Assembly: GCA_003993805.1 (NCBI GenBank) | Contig: RSEF01000001.1 | Coordinates: 71,909,046-71,973,045, forward strand | Origin: Himantopus leucocephalus | Lineage: Eukaryota > Chordata > Aves > Charadriiformes > Recurvirostridae | DNA: 64,000 bases | Direction: 5' to 3' | In this document: piece by piece, positions 13,452 to 25,700 of the stretch | How the letters are laid out: every line of letters begins with the position of its first letter | Numbering within the stretch: the first letter of the stretch is position 1 | Made by a program: the position numbers and the translations under genes | Notes under the pieces: model-generated | Databases searched by the model: none | Told to the model about the DNA's origin: nothing | What the model saw: only the letters and a program-made list of their open reading frames with translations

Positions 13452-13554
13452 AATTATTTTAAAATTATTTTAAAGAGAGGAACCCTTACTAATTTGGTCT
13501 TTTCTATTTTCTACTTAGTAATAGCCAGGTCTTTTCCCGGAGATAACCATGGCT

Positions 13555-13586
13555 CATTTTGTGTGTGTGTGTGTGTACGTGTGCAG
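13555..13586 (+). promoter_or_regulatory. SYT10: Atypical 3' splice site of SYT10 exon 3 with a GT repeat
   Basis: The region that is normally a pyrimidine tract is a short T run, eight GT units (13561-13576), then ACGTGTGCAG. Reading-frame continuity with exons 2 and 4 makes this the acceptor. UG repeats in RNA are known binding sites for TDP-43 and CELF proteins and can depress exon use, as at CFTR exon 9. Whether they do so here is inference. Confidence 0.7.
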
Positions 13587-14151
13587 GCACAATTCTTTCA
13601 GGAGGCACTTGCCAAGGCAGATGCAAGTGTCCAGTGTTGATTTTAACATGGGGACAGATCCGATTTTGCAAAGGGGAGAGACGACAACCAGCATCGGGAG
13701 AATAAAACCGGAACTCTACAAACAGAAGTCTGTGGATTCTGATGGGCAACAAGAAGATGTGAAAACGTGTGGAAAACTTAACTTCACTCTCCGGTATGAT
13801 TATGAGAATGAACTTCTGGCTGTCACAATTGTGAAAGCCTTAGATCTGCCTGCTAAAGACTTCACAGGAACATCCGACCCCTACGTTAAGATTTATCTGC
13901 TTCCAGATAGGAAAAAGAAGTTTCAGACACGAGTTCACAGAAAGACATTAAATCCTGTCTTTGATGAAACCTTTCAGTTTCCTGTAGCCTATGATCAACT
14001 CAGCAACAGGAAATTGCATTTCAGTGTTTATGATTTTGACAGATTTTCTAGACATGACATGATTGGGGAAGTTATTCTTGATAACCTTTTTGAAGTCTCA
14101 GATCTCTCCAGGGAAGCCAATGTATGGAAAGACATCCACTGTGCCACCACA
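13587..14151 (+). CDS. SYT10: Synaptotagmin-10, coding exon 3 (linker and C2A domain)
   Basis: This 565-base exon completes the split Arg codon and reads [19 protein letters not shown], then [17 protein letters not shown], both typical of SYT10. It then encodes the C2A domain from CGKLNFTL to WKDIHCATT. The five C2A calcium ligands are all present: the Asp of LPAKD, the Asp of [11 protein letters not shown], and the three in [12 protein letters not shown]2A should therefore bind Ca2+ and acidic phospholipid. The polybasic patch [14 protein letters not shown] is intact. The donor is gtaagt and the exon ends on a whole codon. An in-frame upstream stretch (13549-13586) is intronic, because it contains the GT repeat and acceptor. 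Confidence 0.97.
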
Positions 14152-14779
14152 GTAAGTAATGTGTTCCAAAAGCATTAACGTGATCTTTTCATTTCTTTTT
14201 TTGTAGTTTGTGGCAGAGCATCCTGTTTATCAGCAGAGTCTGGAAAGAAAAAAAAGTTGTCGGTGTTTTCCTTTGAGCGTAGAGAATAAGACGCTTAGGA
14301 AGCTATAAAATTTAATTACTAAAAAATCTTCTGGGACCATACCACCACCCTTACGGCTCACTGTGCAAATATAAATTAGGTTTATTAATTAAATAGTACA
14401 TCACAAAAGTCACTGCTTAACAAGAACAATTAACATTTTCCTGTTAGCAAAATAGCCTGTCCTTCAAAATGACCATCTATTAAGGGCCTGTCCTGCTCTT
14501 GTTAGCAGATTTTCTTAGGCTGGGAATCTTGTGAAGGAAGAGAGAGAGGCTAAAAATGCTTGAAGTCTAAAATGTTCTTTGCTGGCTGGCCTGTGCTTAG
14601 GGTCCTCAGTAGGTGTGTGTGTGTTGCTGCTGATTACTAGCAAAACTCAAAAGGCAAGCAGAGTTAGGAAATAGAAATTATTTGTTTGTTGTTGCAAGCA
14701 AGAAAAGGAGGCCTGTGCACGGATGACAGGATGGATGACAGGCTACCAGCGCGAAAACCACCAGTCTCCATACATTGTC

Positions 14780-14785
14780 TTTATT
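14780..14785 (-). terminator. Candidate polyadenylation signal for the antisense transcript
   Basis: Read on the minus strand this is AATAAA, about 180 bases beyond the stop codon of the open segment ending at 14963. It is followed within 20-40 bases by a GT-rich stretch (TGGTGGTTTTCGCGC). Signal, spacing and GT-rich element together look like a cleavage and polyadenylation site. AATAAA is common by chance in AT-rich DNA, so this is support, not proof. Confidence 0.4.
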
Positions 14786-14962
14786 AACCTTGAAATTCAA
14801 ACTCATCTTCCCTGGCTGGAATTTGACAGGGAAAAAAATAAAATTAAATGGTGGGGTGTGGGTTTGTTTGTTTGTTTTGGTTTTGGTTTTTTTTTAACTA
14901 CTATGCTATTTGTACAGAAGTTTTCCCGTCTTGTTCTGTGGAGATATCCAAAACAGTCTGGG

Positions 14963-15195
14963 TCATCCCTGGGCTTCACAGCAGGGGCGAACAGGGGACA
15001 GAGCAGTACTAGACACTGCTTCAGTGACAGAAGCTTCATACCATTCCTTCAATAGTGCCGCAGATTTCTCATGCCTCTTTTCCCAAATGTTTTTGTGCTG
15101 TTCGTACCTGCTAGACAGGGAAGTCCGGGGCTGCATGACTAGGACGACAGAGGACTGGTATTTCCTCACCAGTTTGAGCATAAGCAATGTGTTTC
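14963..15195 (-). CDS. Predicted last coding exon of an unrecognised antisense gene
   Basis: The segment starts after a good acceptor on the minus strand (TTTCTCCTTCCTTAG) and runs 76 residues to a TGA. It encodes a hydrophilic, charged tail with pieces such as LVRKYQSSVVLVMQPR and WEKRHEKSAALLKEWYEA. Local GC content is clearly higher than in the surrounding intron and codon choice looks natural. The first two bases complete a Gly codon begun by the upstream segment at 16277-16391, so the phases match. The open frame also continues upstream to 15337 without a stop, so a longer exon is possible. I do not recognise the family. The call could be wrong: no known gene supports it and no full upstream structure could be built. 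Confidence 0.35.
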
Positions 15196-16276
15196 CTAAG
15201 GAAGGAGAAATATTAGGGAGCGGAGCATAGCGGAGACAGTTTTCGAATGTGATTTCACAAAAACAGCTATTTATTTTAACTGTGGGGTCTACCAAACTGA
15301 TCTGAACAGCCTCCAGCACACCTTCAGAAAACCGCATCTGTGTAGGCTTAGTTTGATCAAGCTCAGTTTTCAGGTAAATCTAATCACTGGGTTCTCAAGC
15401 TTAAAATTGAATCTCCGTTTAAGGTCTTGGAATAATAGCCCAGTAACATTTTTTAAAAATTTCTTCTAGCTTTGATATTATCTTTAATACTTTAGTAATT
15501 ACTTAAATGCTCACTGGTCGTTTGCAACAGGGATGTGTGTGAGATTTTTACCTGATAACTAGAATGGTTTCAGTAAATTAGAATCCCTGAACTGTTCAGC
15601 ACTGGTTTTGAGCAGATTAAAATGCCATACCAAATTATGCAGTTGGGAGAGATACTAATATACATCTGGATGAAAATGGTTGCTAATCTTGGCACTGAAT
15701 TCTAATTCAAGTTTCTTCCTCACTAGGGGTTAGTGCATGCATTTACAGTGCTTAATTCACTCTGCTGGTGTTTTCCTATGTATAAAGTTTAAGAGAAAGC
15801 ATGAAAGTTTTGGATTTCAGCCTTTCAGCCAGTACAGTTTCTGGTATTCCATGTGTGTGAATAAGTTGTCTCCACTTAAACCATTAACAATAAACACAAA
15901 AAAATTGAGATGTCTTCTGGCACTGGGTGATTGCATCAGCTTACACAAGCCTTACACTGTCCTCAGAAAATCATGTAAGAAACCGATTGAATTGATTTTT
16001 CCTGGCAAAATGAAACCCTCCTATAAGATGTCCTGTTACTATATGTGCAATGTGCTGCCTTGTGTTCTACTTCAACTGTTTCATGTAGATCAAAATTGGT
16101 TAGTAATAAAGGTTTCTAGTTCTGCCATTTCAGAAAATGTAAGATGAGGGAGCCAATCCTGCACAGGAATAAAAAGTGCACAAGATGTTAATCAGTGGAG
16201 AATTACAGTTTTAAGCACCAGATCTAAAGTTTACCAAAGTCACTAACTAGCAATTAAATAACTAACTAATGCTTAC

Positions 16277-16391
16277 CAGAGTCAATTGGGACTTGGATTA
16301 AGCCTTGAAAAAAAAAAGATCCAGCTAGTCCTACAATTAGTGAAAAAATAACTGTACTCCAGGCAATCACGGTTTGGTGTTCATAAAGAAT
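16277..16391 (-). CDS. Predicted exon with a membrane-spanning segment, antisense gene
   Basis: On the minus strand this 115-base segment lies between acceptor GTTTGCTTTTTACAG and donor GTAAGC. It encodes 38 residues, including the strongly hydrophobic run AWSTVIFSLIVGLAG and then FFFQGL, long enough for one membrane helix. It ends one base into a Gly codon that the segment at 15195 completes. The open frame extends further upstream to 16487, so the 5' boundary is not fixed. Together the two segments look like the last membrane helix and cytosolic tail of a membrane protein transcribed against SYT10. Family and N-terminal exons are unknown. Confidence 0.33.
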
Positions 16392-16999
16392 CTGTAAAAA
16401 GCAAACTGTTGTCTTAGTGGGAAGGTCCTTACTTACACGGTGGAGCGTAGGAACCAAGATGCCATTCTGCAAATATATTTCTGTCATGCTTTTTCCTCCT
16501 TCACCTCTGCTCTGTTTTGTTGTATGTTGTGTGAAGTTTTTCAGCCATATGTTCAGACTTGCTTCCTACACCCAGTGGTTTGCTCATGCTGTTGCTAAAT
16601 GATAGGTGGTAGAAAATGGTAGAAGTGATAGATCAAAAGATTGGTCCAAAACTGTAAAAACACAGCAGAAGTAGCCTCTCCTCAGCTTTGAGTCTTTTCC
16701 ATCTCTTCCATAGCCAAGAATTTTCTATTCAGAAGGTAGACTGAGGGTATAAATAATTCCTATTACCTGTTTGGAAAGAACCTATTTTTATTGCACAAGG
16801 CTCTGCAGTCTCGGAGTTGAACACCTGCTGGACAGATTTACCAAGGAAACGAACTGCAAGATTTTACCAGTGAAGGAAGTTACCACAGGAGACTGGGAGA
16901 TTCTTTGCTGTGCAAAGACTCTATGTCAGTAGTTAACGTATTTTTTAAAAGATTTACTTGCACATCTATAAAGACATTTTATTTGGTACAGGAAATAAA

Positions 17000-17070
17000 C
17001 AGTCTGGGGAAAATCAGACTGGATGGTTGCACTGAGTCCTTTTGGCCATAAAATCAATGACTCTGTGGAA
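17000..17070 (+). mobile_element. Worn CR1 3' end
   Basis: The stretch reads gactggatggttgc, then gtccttttggcc, then ataaaatcaatgactctgtg. It follows the sense-strand 3' end of older CR1 families (a GATGAT..GTCCCTTCTGGCCTTAAA-type tail followed by the ATTCTATG-type repeat). No coding part is recognisable. It is an old, truncated insertion. Confidence 0.55.
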
Positions 17071-20000
17071 ATCTACAGTTTGAATACTTTTTTTTTCTCA
17101 TAATAGTAATTTGAAACTATTTTGTAGAAGTGCAGGATTGGCCCCCCACGTGCTCATTTTTATTCTTATGGTTTTCAGCTGTTGATATTTATTCATCTTT
17201 TGTAGTTTGTATTTTGTTCCTTTAATTTTTCATTCTTATCATTGTTTCTCTGTTATATGTTATGTTGAAAACTACAGCTATTGTATAATGTGTAGCATGT
17301 ACCTGTTGTAAGTGCTAAAGCATTTTCATTCTTTAATGTTAAATTAACAAGGTAAATATGATGTAAAATCAGTTGTGGGAAAAAAGTATCCTAGATATCT
17401 GATGATACTAATATCCCCAAATTTTGCTTATACATGGGTGATTGAATTTTCAATAAATAATCCATCATTTACTTCTGTTCGTTTGATTAATTAAAAAAAA
17501 GAAAAGCTCAAGAGGCAGCTTTGGACCACCTGTGAAGGTTGTTCAGTACATAGGAATGCTGTAATTCTTAATGCACTTTAGGAAAATTAATTCATAACAT
17601 CAGAGGCAAACAATATCAAATGGATTGTTTAGTCAACATATCTAGCTTCTGTTTTTGCAAAGCGCTTGTGAGTTTTGCATACATTTCTGAGGTTTGTTAC
17701 TATCAAAATATACTACATACGTTAAAAAATACCCCTCATTTATTGGAATTGCTAACAAGCACTTAAGTGCAAATATTCAGTGTTGTAAAATTGTTTAGGC
17801 AAAAAGACCACCTCTTGTGATCTAACCCTTTCTGGATGTAAAAGTTCACTAACTTCCTGTTACACTTTTAAAAATGATTGATTGCTGTGGAAATCTCTGC
17901 CTCTAATGTCGTTGCCTAAAATAATCGGCGAGTGACTGTCAGAAACATTTTTTTTTCCAAAGGTACTCCGTGAAGTCTGTTAGTGTAACCAATTATAGGA
18001 AACTCTGCAACTGGGAAAAAAAATAGGGCTCAGAATTTAGATGAAAGCCATTTCCAGCACAGTGGTAGTCTCTTGGGGATGTTAGTCATGGAGCTGTCAT
18101 ATATTTGTAGCCTCTTGAATTATCTCACGTAGACAGATGGAACTTGATTATTATTTAGTTTTCCAGCACCAGGCACTTCAGTGCTGCGGTTTTCTCATTT
18201 GTGAAGTGGGGTATAAAAGAAGGTTTTGTAAGGACACAGACTTCATGTGATGCCCGTGGGGTGTGACTGCTGTTTCTAAGCACTTGGAATATAAGTGAGT
18301 GGCATTGCTGGAAAAGACAGAAGTGCTTAAATACCTTTTTTTAATAAGTGGGACAGTAACATTTGTCTCAGTTCATTTATCTCAAACACTTGCTAGAGTA
18401 GGATGTCACACGGGTAATCCTGCTACCTGTTGGCCTCTGTTATGGAAAGACATTCTTTGACTTCTTGATCAAACAAGAATGAAGCCCACCTCCGCAGTTC
18501 ACCCAGAGCAATTGCAGGCATTATCTTTGCTTAGTTTTCTGCATAGTTTGCTCTTTCATAAGTGGACAAAAAATGGCACACTAGACCTTACTCTGAATAA
18601 GGCAATAGTGGTATAGAGCTGACAAAGACGTGTTTTATGGTAGTCAAACTTTGAGGCCACATTATAAGGATTGTCCTATTTCTTAGTGTTCAAAGAGCAG
18701 CACTATCGGGAAATGTTTTATCACCAGCAATGTAGTGGACTATGGCCTACAGTTAGCCATCCTCCCCGGAGTGGACTTAGACTATTAGTGTTTCTGGAAA
18801 TCCACGTAAAAAGTTTAACACAATGTTAAATAGCTATGAAAGAGTAAAAGCTTGTCAGTATAGAAACATTTATCGTCTCTATAACGGGAACAGCCCCTTT
18901 AAAGACAAGGCACTTGTCATTTCTACTCAGGGCCAGTGATATAAAGGATTCAGGTGATCACCTGCTTCTGAGGAGATGGGAGAATACTCTGGGTCAGTCT
19001 TTACAGGAAACATGTTGAGGTTTTTCATTTAGGTTTGGGACTGCTTTAGGTCTGGGTGATAACTAGTAAAGATGATGGAGAAAGGGTGGGTTTCTGTCCA
19101 GTTACTGAAAGAGGGAAGATTTCTGTCATTAATTAATGTTTCTTTTCATTTGAAACAACAAATGATTTGAATGTTCTGCTTTGCTAGAGGGAAACTGCTA
19201 GTTTCAGTTTACGTTCAAAGTAAGAAATATTAGATGTATGAAGAATATGGTTTCCTCAAAGGAAATTAATATCTCTGCATCCAGGCAGTACCGTGGTAGC
19301 TATGTTAAGGTGCACGGCTTGACTGACCTGCTGTGCCCTAAGTTCTCACTGAGTTTCTCACTGCAAATAGTGTCTTTGCAGTCAATGCATTGCTGCTTCG
19401 GAAGAGTATCTTTATATGGGAAGATGCATACATTTTGGTTCATTCACATGCCAGTAGATGCCATGGTTAGTTCACAGAAGTATCTTTGTTCTCAGCTGTT
19501 CTGAAGCAGGAATGGGCTTCCTTGCTGCCTGGCAAGATGAAACTACCCCCTGGTGCATAAAACAGATGTTTATGTACAGAGGCAGTGATAAAAGAAGGAT
19601 GCAGGAGGCTTCCCAGGGTGCTATTGAGAGCATCCAGCCTGCTGGACCTGGTGTGCTGTCTCAGGGAGTCCTCTCTAGGCCATCAGGACTGCAGTCAGCA
19701 GCTGCACTTACCCAAAGCAATCAGGATGTCAGGTGAAAACAAGCACTAGGCCTCTCCAAGCAGAAGACGTGGTCATTATAGAGCAACAGGCCCCACTGTT
19801 ACCATACTGTCTTCCACAGAGGCAAGAACAAACACAAACCTCATCGATTCATTTCCCGGGACAACAGCTCAATCAATAAGTGGTGTTGGGAGGAAGAGAA
19901 AGAGCTTGATTTGATATGCAAAGAATAACAGGAGAGGAAAAGAAATATTATCTGTGGGGACAAGGTTTCCAAAGTAAAATCCCCTTGAGAGGTGGTAGAA

Positions 20001-22696
20001 TTAGCTCTCCAGTTCAAGCTTCCTGTAACTTTTGACAACTTCTGTGATAGCATAAATACCACCAAAGTCTACATGCATAGATGAGAAAATAGAGTGGTAG
20101 TTTTCTGTGCTGCCTTTTCCTGTCGTTCTTTTAACTCTTGATCTATACCTCAAAACCAGAAATGTCATAATACATTCTTGGCTAACTGTCTGAGGGGACA
20201 GTTTTGCCTCTTCTTTTCTTTCCATCCAACCCCCAATATTTACAGTTATGTTTTATTTTACCCCTGATTCCTGAAGCTTCAGGTCAGTAGTTTTGACTGG
20301 AAAGCAGGAATATGTAGTTTCTAAACAAAACAAGAAAAAGAGAGAGAGAAATCTGTCCTTTGAGGGCATTATCTTCCTGCAGTATTCAAGTCTAGTTCTG
20401 CCAATGCGTTTTTCTTTAAATTTACACACCATACAGAAAAGCAATTTTCAGTGTGACTAAAGGAAGCAGCTAAAAGTCTAGGAATTTAAAAGCCTGAATA
20501 ATTTAGTTGATATCTAGAAAACTATTATTAGTCAGTACAGATGCTTACTCAAAATACAGCAGGAAAATGAAAAAAAAATTTGCAAATCACTTGTTTAGGA
20601 ATCAAGTACAAAATAAATTCATGCCATCCTTAATGTTTTTGCTATGCTACTCTCACATGCAATCTTTAAAACATAATTTAAATTGCAACTAGTAGGAATG
20701 TAGTCTAGATATTAAAATTGAGATTAAGAATTAAAATGATTACTTACGGTGGATTATGATAATCTGAATGATAACAAAAGTAACAACAAGGAAGTTTTTG
20801 AGGTATTTTCATTTCTAACAAAGTATTAATTACACAAATACTTGTTATTTTAAGCATGGAAATTAATGACATGCTAGTAATAATAAAAGTGTATAAATTT
20901 TTTTGTTCCAGTAACATTTACATAGCTCATTGTAAGAATCCATAGTGAGTGGCTTTTAAGACTTTGTTTGAATTGCAAAACTTACAAAACTAGGGGAAAA
21001 GAAGAAGAAACAAACATTAGTAAAAAAATGGCCTAGAGTTCATTTGTGATCAAAAAATGACACAAAAATGACACTTTATTTCACATATCAGCTCTCTATA
21101 AGCTTTTCACTCCTGCTAGCACAGGAGACCAGGTAAGATCTTGTAGTATAGGAGGGAGACTACAGAAGTTCTCACACTGTCAGCGTAGTCAGTAAATCAT
21201 TTTCCTCTTCAGTTCAGGATTATGGGTGGTGATACATGAGAAGAAACTACCTTGAACACGGAAGGATCTCTATCTAACTTCCTCACTGAATTTGTGGAGG
21301 TTCCTAGCTAAAGGTTCTCTTCTATTGAATGTAATGAAAAAAACTGGGACAATTAATTGGAATAAGAGACAGCAAAGCTTTCTCAAGCAACAGCAGTTCT
21401 AAAAACTCGATCAGGCTAATTGATGGTCCCCTACAAGGGCTTCAAACTTCTCACATCGCTTCCCTGTTTATCCGTACTTTTAGCAGGGACCACAGCCTCT
21501 GTAGAAACGCTGCTACTTCTACAGGCATAAGTGTGAAAATGAGAGCACTGGTGTCCATTGGGTCTGATAACAAAAATAATAGAAAAAGACTTTTTTTCAT
21601 CTGACTTTGCCAACCCCTGGACTGATTTCCCAAGAGCCCATTAAAGCAGGGAATGCGGACAGATCCTTGGTAACCTAATGAAAAAATGTTTAGCACGTCC
21701 ATTCAGGTGTGGTTGCTGGTGTGGGATGAGAATTATGCTATTTGAAGAATCTGTATTCTGTAGCTAAAAAAACCCAAGTTCATCTGAATAGCTGATATAT
21801 GCATTTGAGATCAGTGTTTTCATTGTTTTATTTTGTTCTAGTATTGCTGTACCAGAAAATGGATTGGATAGCAAGGTAAACTGGGAGCCATAAAAATAAC
21901 TGAAGCTGGGATAGCACTTAGTACTGTTCCAGTTCCTTAGTTGTGTATGATGGCTTGTGTATACAAAAGGGAAATAAATGAAGGAGAGATATGCAGTACC
22001 AACAAATGCTTCCTTTTGCATTAGTGCAGCTGTGAGCGATGCTGTTTTTTCTGTACCCGTTATTGGAAGCTGGTGGGGGGGAATCATTACAAGCATCTGT
22101 AAAGCTAGCTGGTAATTGAAATCTAAGTTTAATTTAAGAAGAAAAAGAAAAACTCAAAATAGACCTAGGAAAGAGATAAAATTTCATGGGAGTTACCTAA
22201 GTAATGTGCAATTTGTATAACATATGTAAAACAATCTGAAGCATGGTTAAAAACTTGCATGAAAGGCAACCACTGGGTCCAGGCTTGTGTCTTCTGAGTT
22301 GTGTTTTGTTTTAGGTGTGCTGTGATTGTAATGCAGATGTGATTGTTGAAGGCAGTCTGTGCCTTGGCTTTCTCAGATTTGGTTGTACTGAAGGGTTCCT
22401 ATCAGATGAATTGTGTGAACTTAATTATCTAGTGTATTATAAAGTGAGAAAAATATGAATTTTCTGGATCACTGGGATTCTGAAGTAATTCAAATCTTAT
22501 TTTTAAATCTCAATTAAAATCAATACTACTTAAGGATCCAGGTCATTTAAAAATGTTACTCATGATAATCAATGTGGTAGACAAAGACCGTGATGAGAAG
22601 TTCAAATGCTGAGCCTTACTTTGTTCATTGTCTAGGTCTGAATCTGTGTTTTCAGCTCCAAATTCATGAACGTTTAGTGCTCAAGTTAACAAAAAT

Positions 22697-22708
22697 GGGG
22701 GGGGGGGG
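22697..22708 (+). repeat. G12 homopolymer
   Basis: Twelve consecutive Gs lie in SYT10 intron 3, followed by aaatgggg. The exact length is unreliable in most sequencing data. A short tatatatata run lies about 55 bases downstream. Confidence 0.8.
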
Positions 22709-25700
22709 AAATGGGGATATCCCAGACATTTTACCCAGTGCCCTGTCTCTGATGCTGTCATATATATATATGCATAATTTTAATCTTAATCCTTCAAAAG
22801 AATATTTAAAAGTTCTTAAGTATTTGGCTTCACCCTATGTGATTGATTTCCAAAGAATATTTATTTTAATGATGCATTTTAATATCTTAATCCCCAGTTG
22901 CCCTATAATTTGTTGACATCCTAACAAAATATAGTCAATTTACTCAGGTATGAAGAAAAACCACCAGTCTCAGCAGATGCTCAGTGTAGAAACTAAATAA
23001 AAGTACTAGGATTTTCTGTTCCTTACTAACCAAAAAGACACTGTCTACAAAACTGTCAGCAAACATCAGCTGCCACAACTAGTACCAAATTAAAAAAATA
23101 AAATCATCAGACTTGTTTAAAGGATTCTGAAAGAACTTGTTATTTTAGCTCAATCCAAGGACCATGGGAACTGCCAGTCCATGGTTGCAATCTATAACAG
23201 TCAGTTCTCTCCACCAGGAGGATAGTTAAAGTGGTGTCTACAGACTAGTGCAGGGTAACAACTAATTTTACTTCTACCCCTTTGATCTTATAATGAGTGA
23301 CTCTTAAATGTCTTTGATATAGACAAGAGTGCTTTTTGAAATGATATCTGTTCTAGTCTACTGCAGCATTTGTCTATTTAAATAGTGCATAGAGCAACAT
23401 GATTGTTGTTCCACAACAAGAAAATCAGACATTTCAGGGCAGCACAAGCCACATTTTTTCCAGGCATCGGTCACAGGTGTCAGAAAATGCCTGCATAAAC
23501 AGTGGAGTGGTGGAGAGCCCTTTCCCAATCCTAAAACCATCCCTTACCACTTCAAACTGAACAGTCAATACACGAGTTACAGAGCTCTGGTAACTTCAGT
23601 ACATCTGCAGTTTGGACAGTCTGCTGTGTGGAGCAAAAAAATTCCCCTCATTTATTGTCCAGACATTTCTTTTTGCATTAAGGCATCTTGCTTATTCATT
23701 GCATGGTCAAAATCACTGGGTTTGATTGCAAGGGATTTTCCAAGCTCTTTTTTGATATTACTTCAGTACACAGTGTTCAGAAAAGAAAGAAAAAAGACTG
23801 AGCATAAGCCTCAAATCGTTGCCATTTTGCTAAGTACCAGCGCTTTTCTCTGCTCTTCAAAAAAAATACAGTAGAGTAACCACCATATGGAGTTTTGCAA
23901 GTATTTTTAGCAATGCTTCATTTAAAGTGTTTTAGTCATGGTAAATAGTCCTGTCTATATTCTTGTTTATCGTTTGAGCTCAACCAAACCTTTGAGTGTC
24001 TATCTAATTTCTCTTCAAAAAGAAATAATAGAATACTCAAGTTCATACCCCCATCTTGCAAAAATGATTTTTTCTCTGTTCACCTACACAAATCATCTCT
24101 CTGAAGAAGGAAGAATTAGTCCTTTTTATGAGCTGCCCACTATGTTTTATGATCCAACCCATCTTCATCACCTCTCTCAACGTAGACCTTAAACTTTGAA
24201 GCACTGAATGAGGGGGAACTATATTTCCTTTTCAAACAAAAGAGTGAGATCTCTGACATATGGCCATGAGGAACAACTACCAGACTCTGCATTCAGAAAG
24301 TAATGCTAGTAACAGAAGCTGTGCTTAAAACAGATTTGGGGTATGACAAAAACTGTAAAATATAACAGAAAGCACTTGCGACCATAACAAATAAGTGAAA
24401 AGAATGACATTTCATTAGTTCAAGTTTTCTTTAAATTTTCCAAAATAGAAAAATGAGTTTGTTAATGTACTTTGTGGTACAAAATTCTGCACACTGTGTG
24501 GCACAGTAAGGGGTTGGGCTAAGGAGATGTCAAATAGCTGTATTTATCCAATGTGGACTGAATGAGCTAAATCATTTTGAAATCCTGAGAAATCTGAAAT
24601 CCTTACAAGGATGAAATTTACCCACAGTGCATGTTCACATGCTTATCAATCTATTAATTCTCAGAACAGAATCCCAGAAAAATGATTGAATATGTGATTT
24701 GACCAACCTACACAAAAGTCAATATTTTAACAGTGCAACAGAGGATTTAATGCTATTCTAAAATTGCATTCTTCAATCTAAAGTCTGCAGTGCAGAGAGA
24801 GAAAAAACAACAAACCAAACCCCAAAACCCTGAAGCATGTGATTAAGTCCATCTTTACTCAAGAAGGTCTGAAGTACCTATTTCAATTTAGGCAGAGTAT
24901 TACCCCAAAGGAAGTCAATAAAACTGTTCATATAAGCAGCTGAAAAATGTGAACAAGAAGGCCCAATCTGTCTCATAACTATAAGCAATGTATTTGTCAT
25001 CTACACAGCAATCATTATTTTAGTATGTATCATTTAAAAATATATCATGCTTGCCTTCTGATGCTAGAACAGCTGTACCATAAATCCAGCAGTTCTCAAA
25101 CAAATTTGTCCTCTCAGGGTAGCTGTAGGTTTGATATATTGAAGCTAAGATATTAACAGTAAGCTTTTTAGTAGTAGTCAAAAACAGTCCTTTGAGATCG
25201 CATGAGCATGCTTGAGAGTGGCTGCCTTGCAGAAGTGACTTCCTTACATGCTCCTTACAAGCTCATATTTAAAAATGCGGAGTTGTTCTTAATATGCAAT
25301 TTTCTTTGTGCTTTTTTTGGGTGTCTTTAAAATCTTAGAAGCAGGAACAATTTAGAACGTAACTAACATGTCAACAACTGAACTTTTATAGTTATTAGGT
25401 TAATTATAGAACTGTGAGAAAAGAAAAAATAAGAACTGATGGAATCTTTCTCCCTTAGTTTACATTTCTCAAGTGTTGTAGCATCTGAACTTTATAGCAA
25501 CATCATACTGCATGAATTCACAGAACATCTTCTCAACATAGAAACTATCTCTTTGTGAGGATTATTAAGATCCATATGGACCTTACCCATCTTTCCGAGT
25601 ATAGTATCCTCCAAAAAGTTGCTGTTGAGCCAGGAAAGTTGTAGGTGCTACTCCTTTGCTTTTCTTCTAGAACAGAACAACCCCTCAAAGCACAGTAAGA

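Larger units (their letters stand above)
5871..13586 (+). other. SYT10: SYT10 intron 2
   Basis: This intron of 7.7 kb runs from donor gtaagt to acceptor gtgcag. It holds a homopolymer A tract with an ambiguous base (6802-6830), the inverted CR1 LINE (8655-10625) and a 100-N gap. Just before exon 3 there is a G-rich patch (13435-13451) and then a GT repeat. I see no exon of another gene. The short open frames on both strands in the CR1 region are remnants of the LINE. Confidence 0.85.

Noticed and set aside
16388..16441. A separate small exon (10 codons) just upstream of the antisense membrane exon
   Set aside because: The intron it would need is only 45 bases and is itself open in frame, too short for normal vertebrate splicing. 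If real, it is part of one larger exon.
19711..19850. Minus-strand exon with a perfect GTAAGT donor at 19710
   Set aside because: All three frames contain stop codons between the nearest acceptor and the donor.
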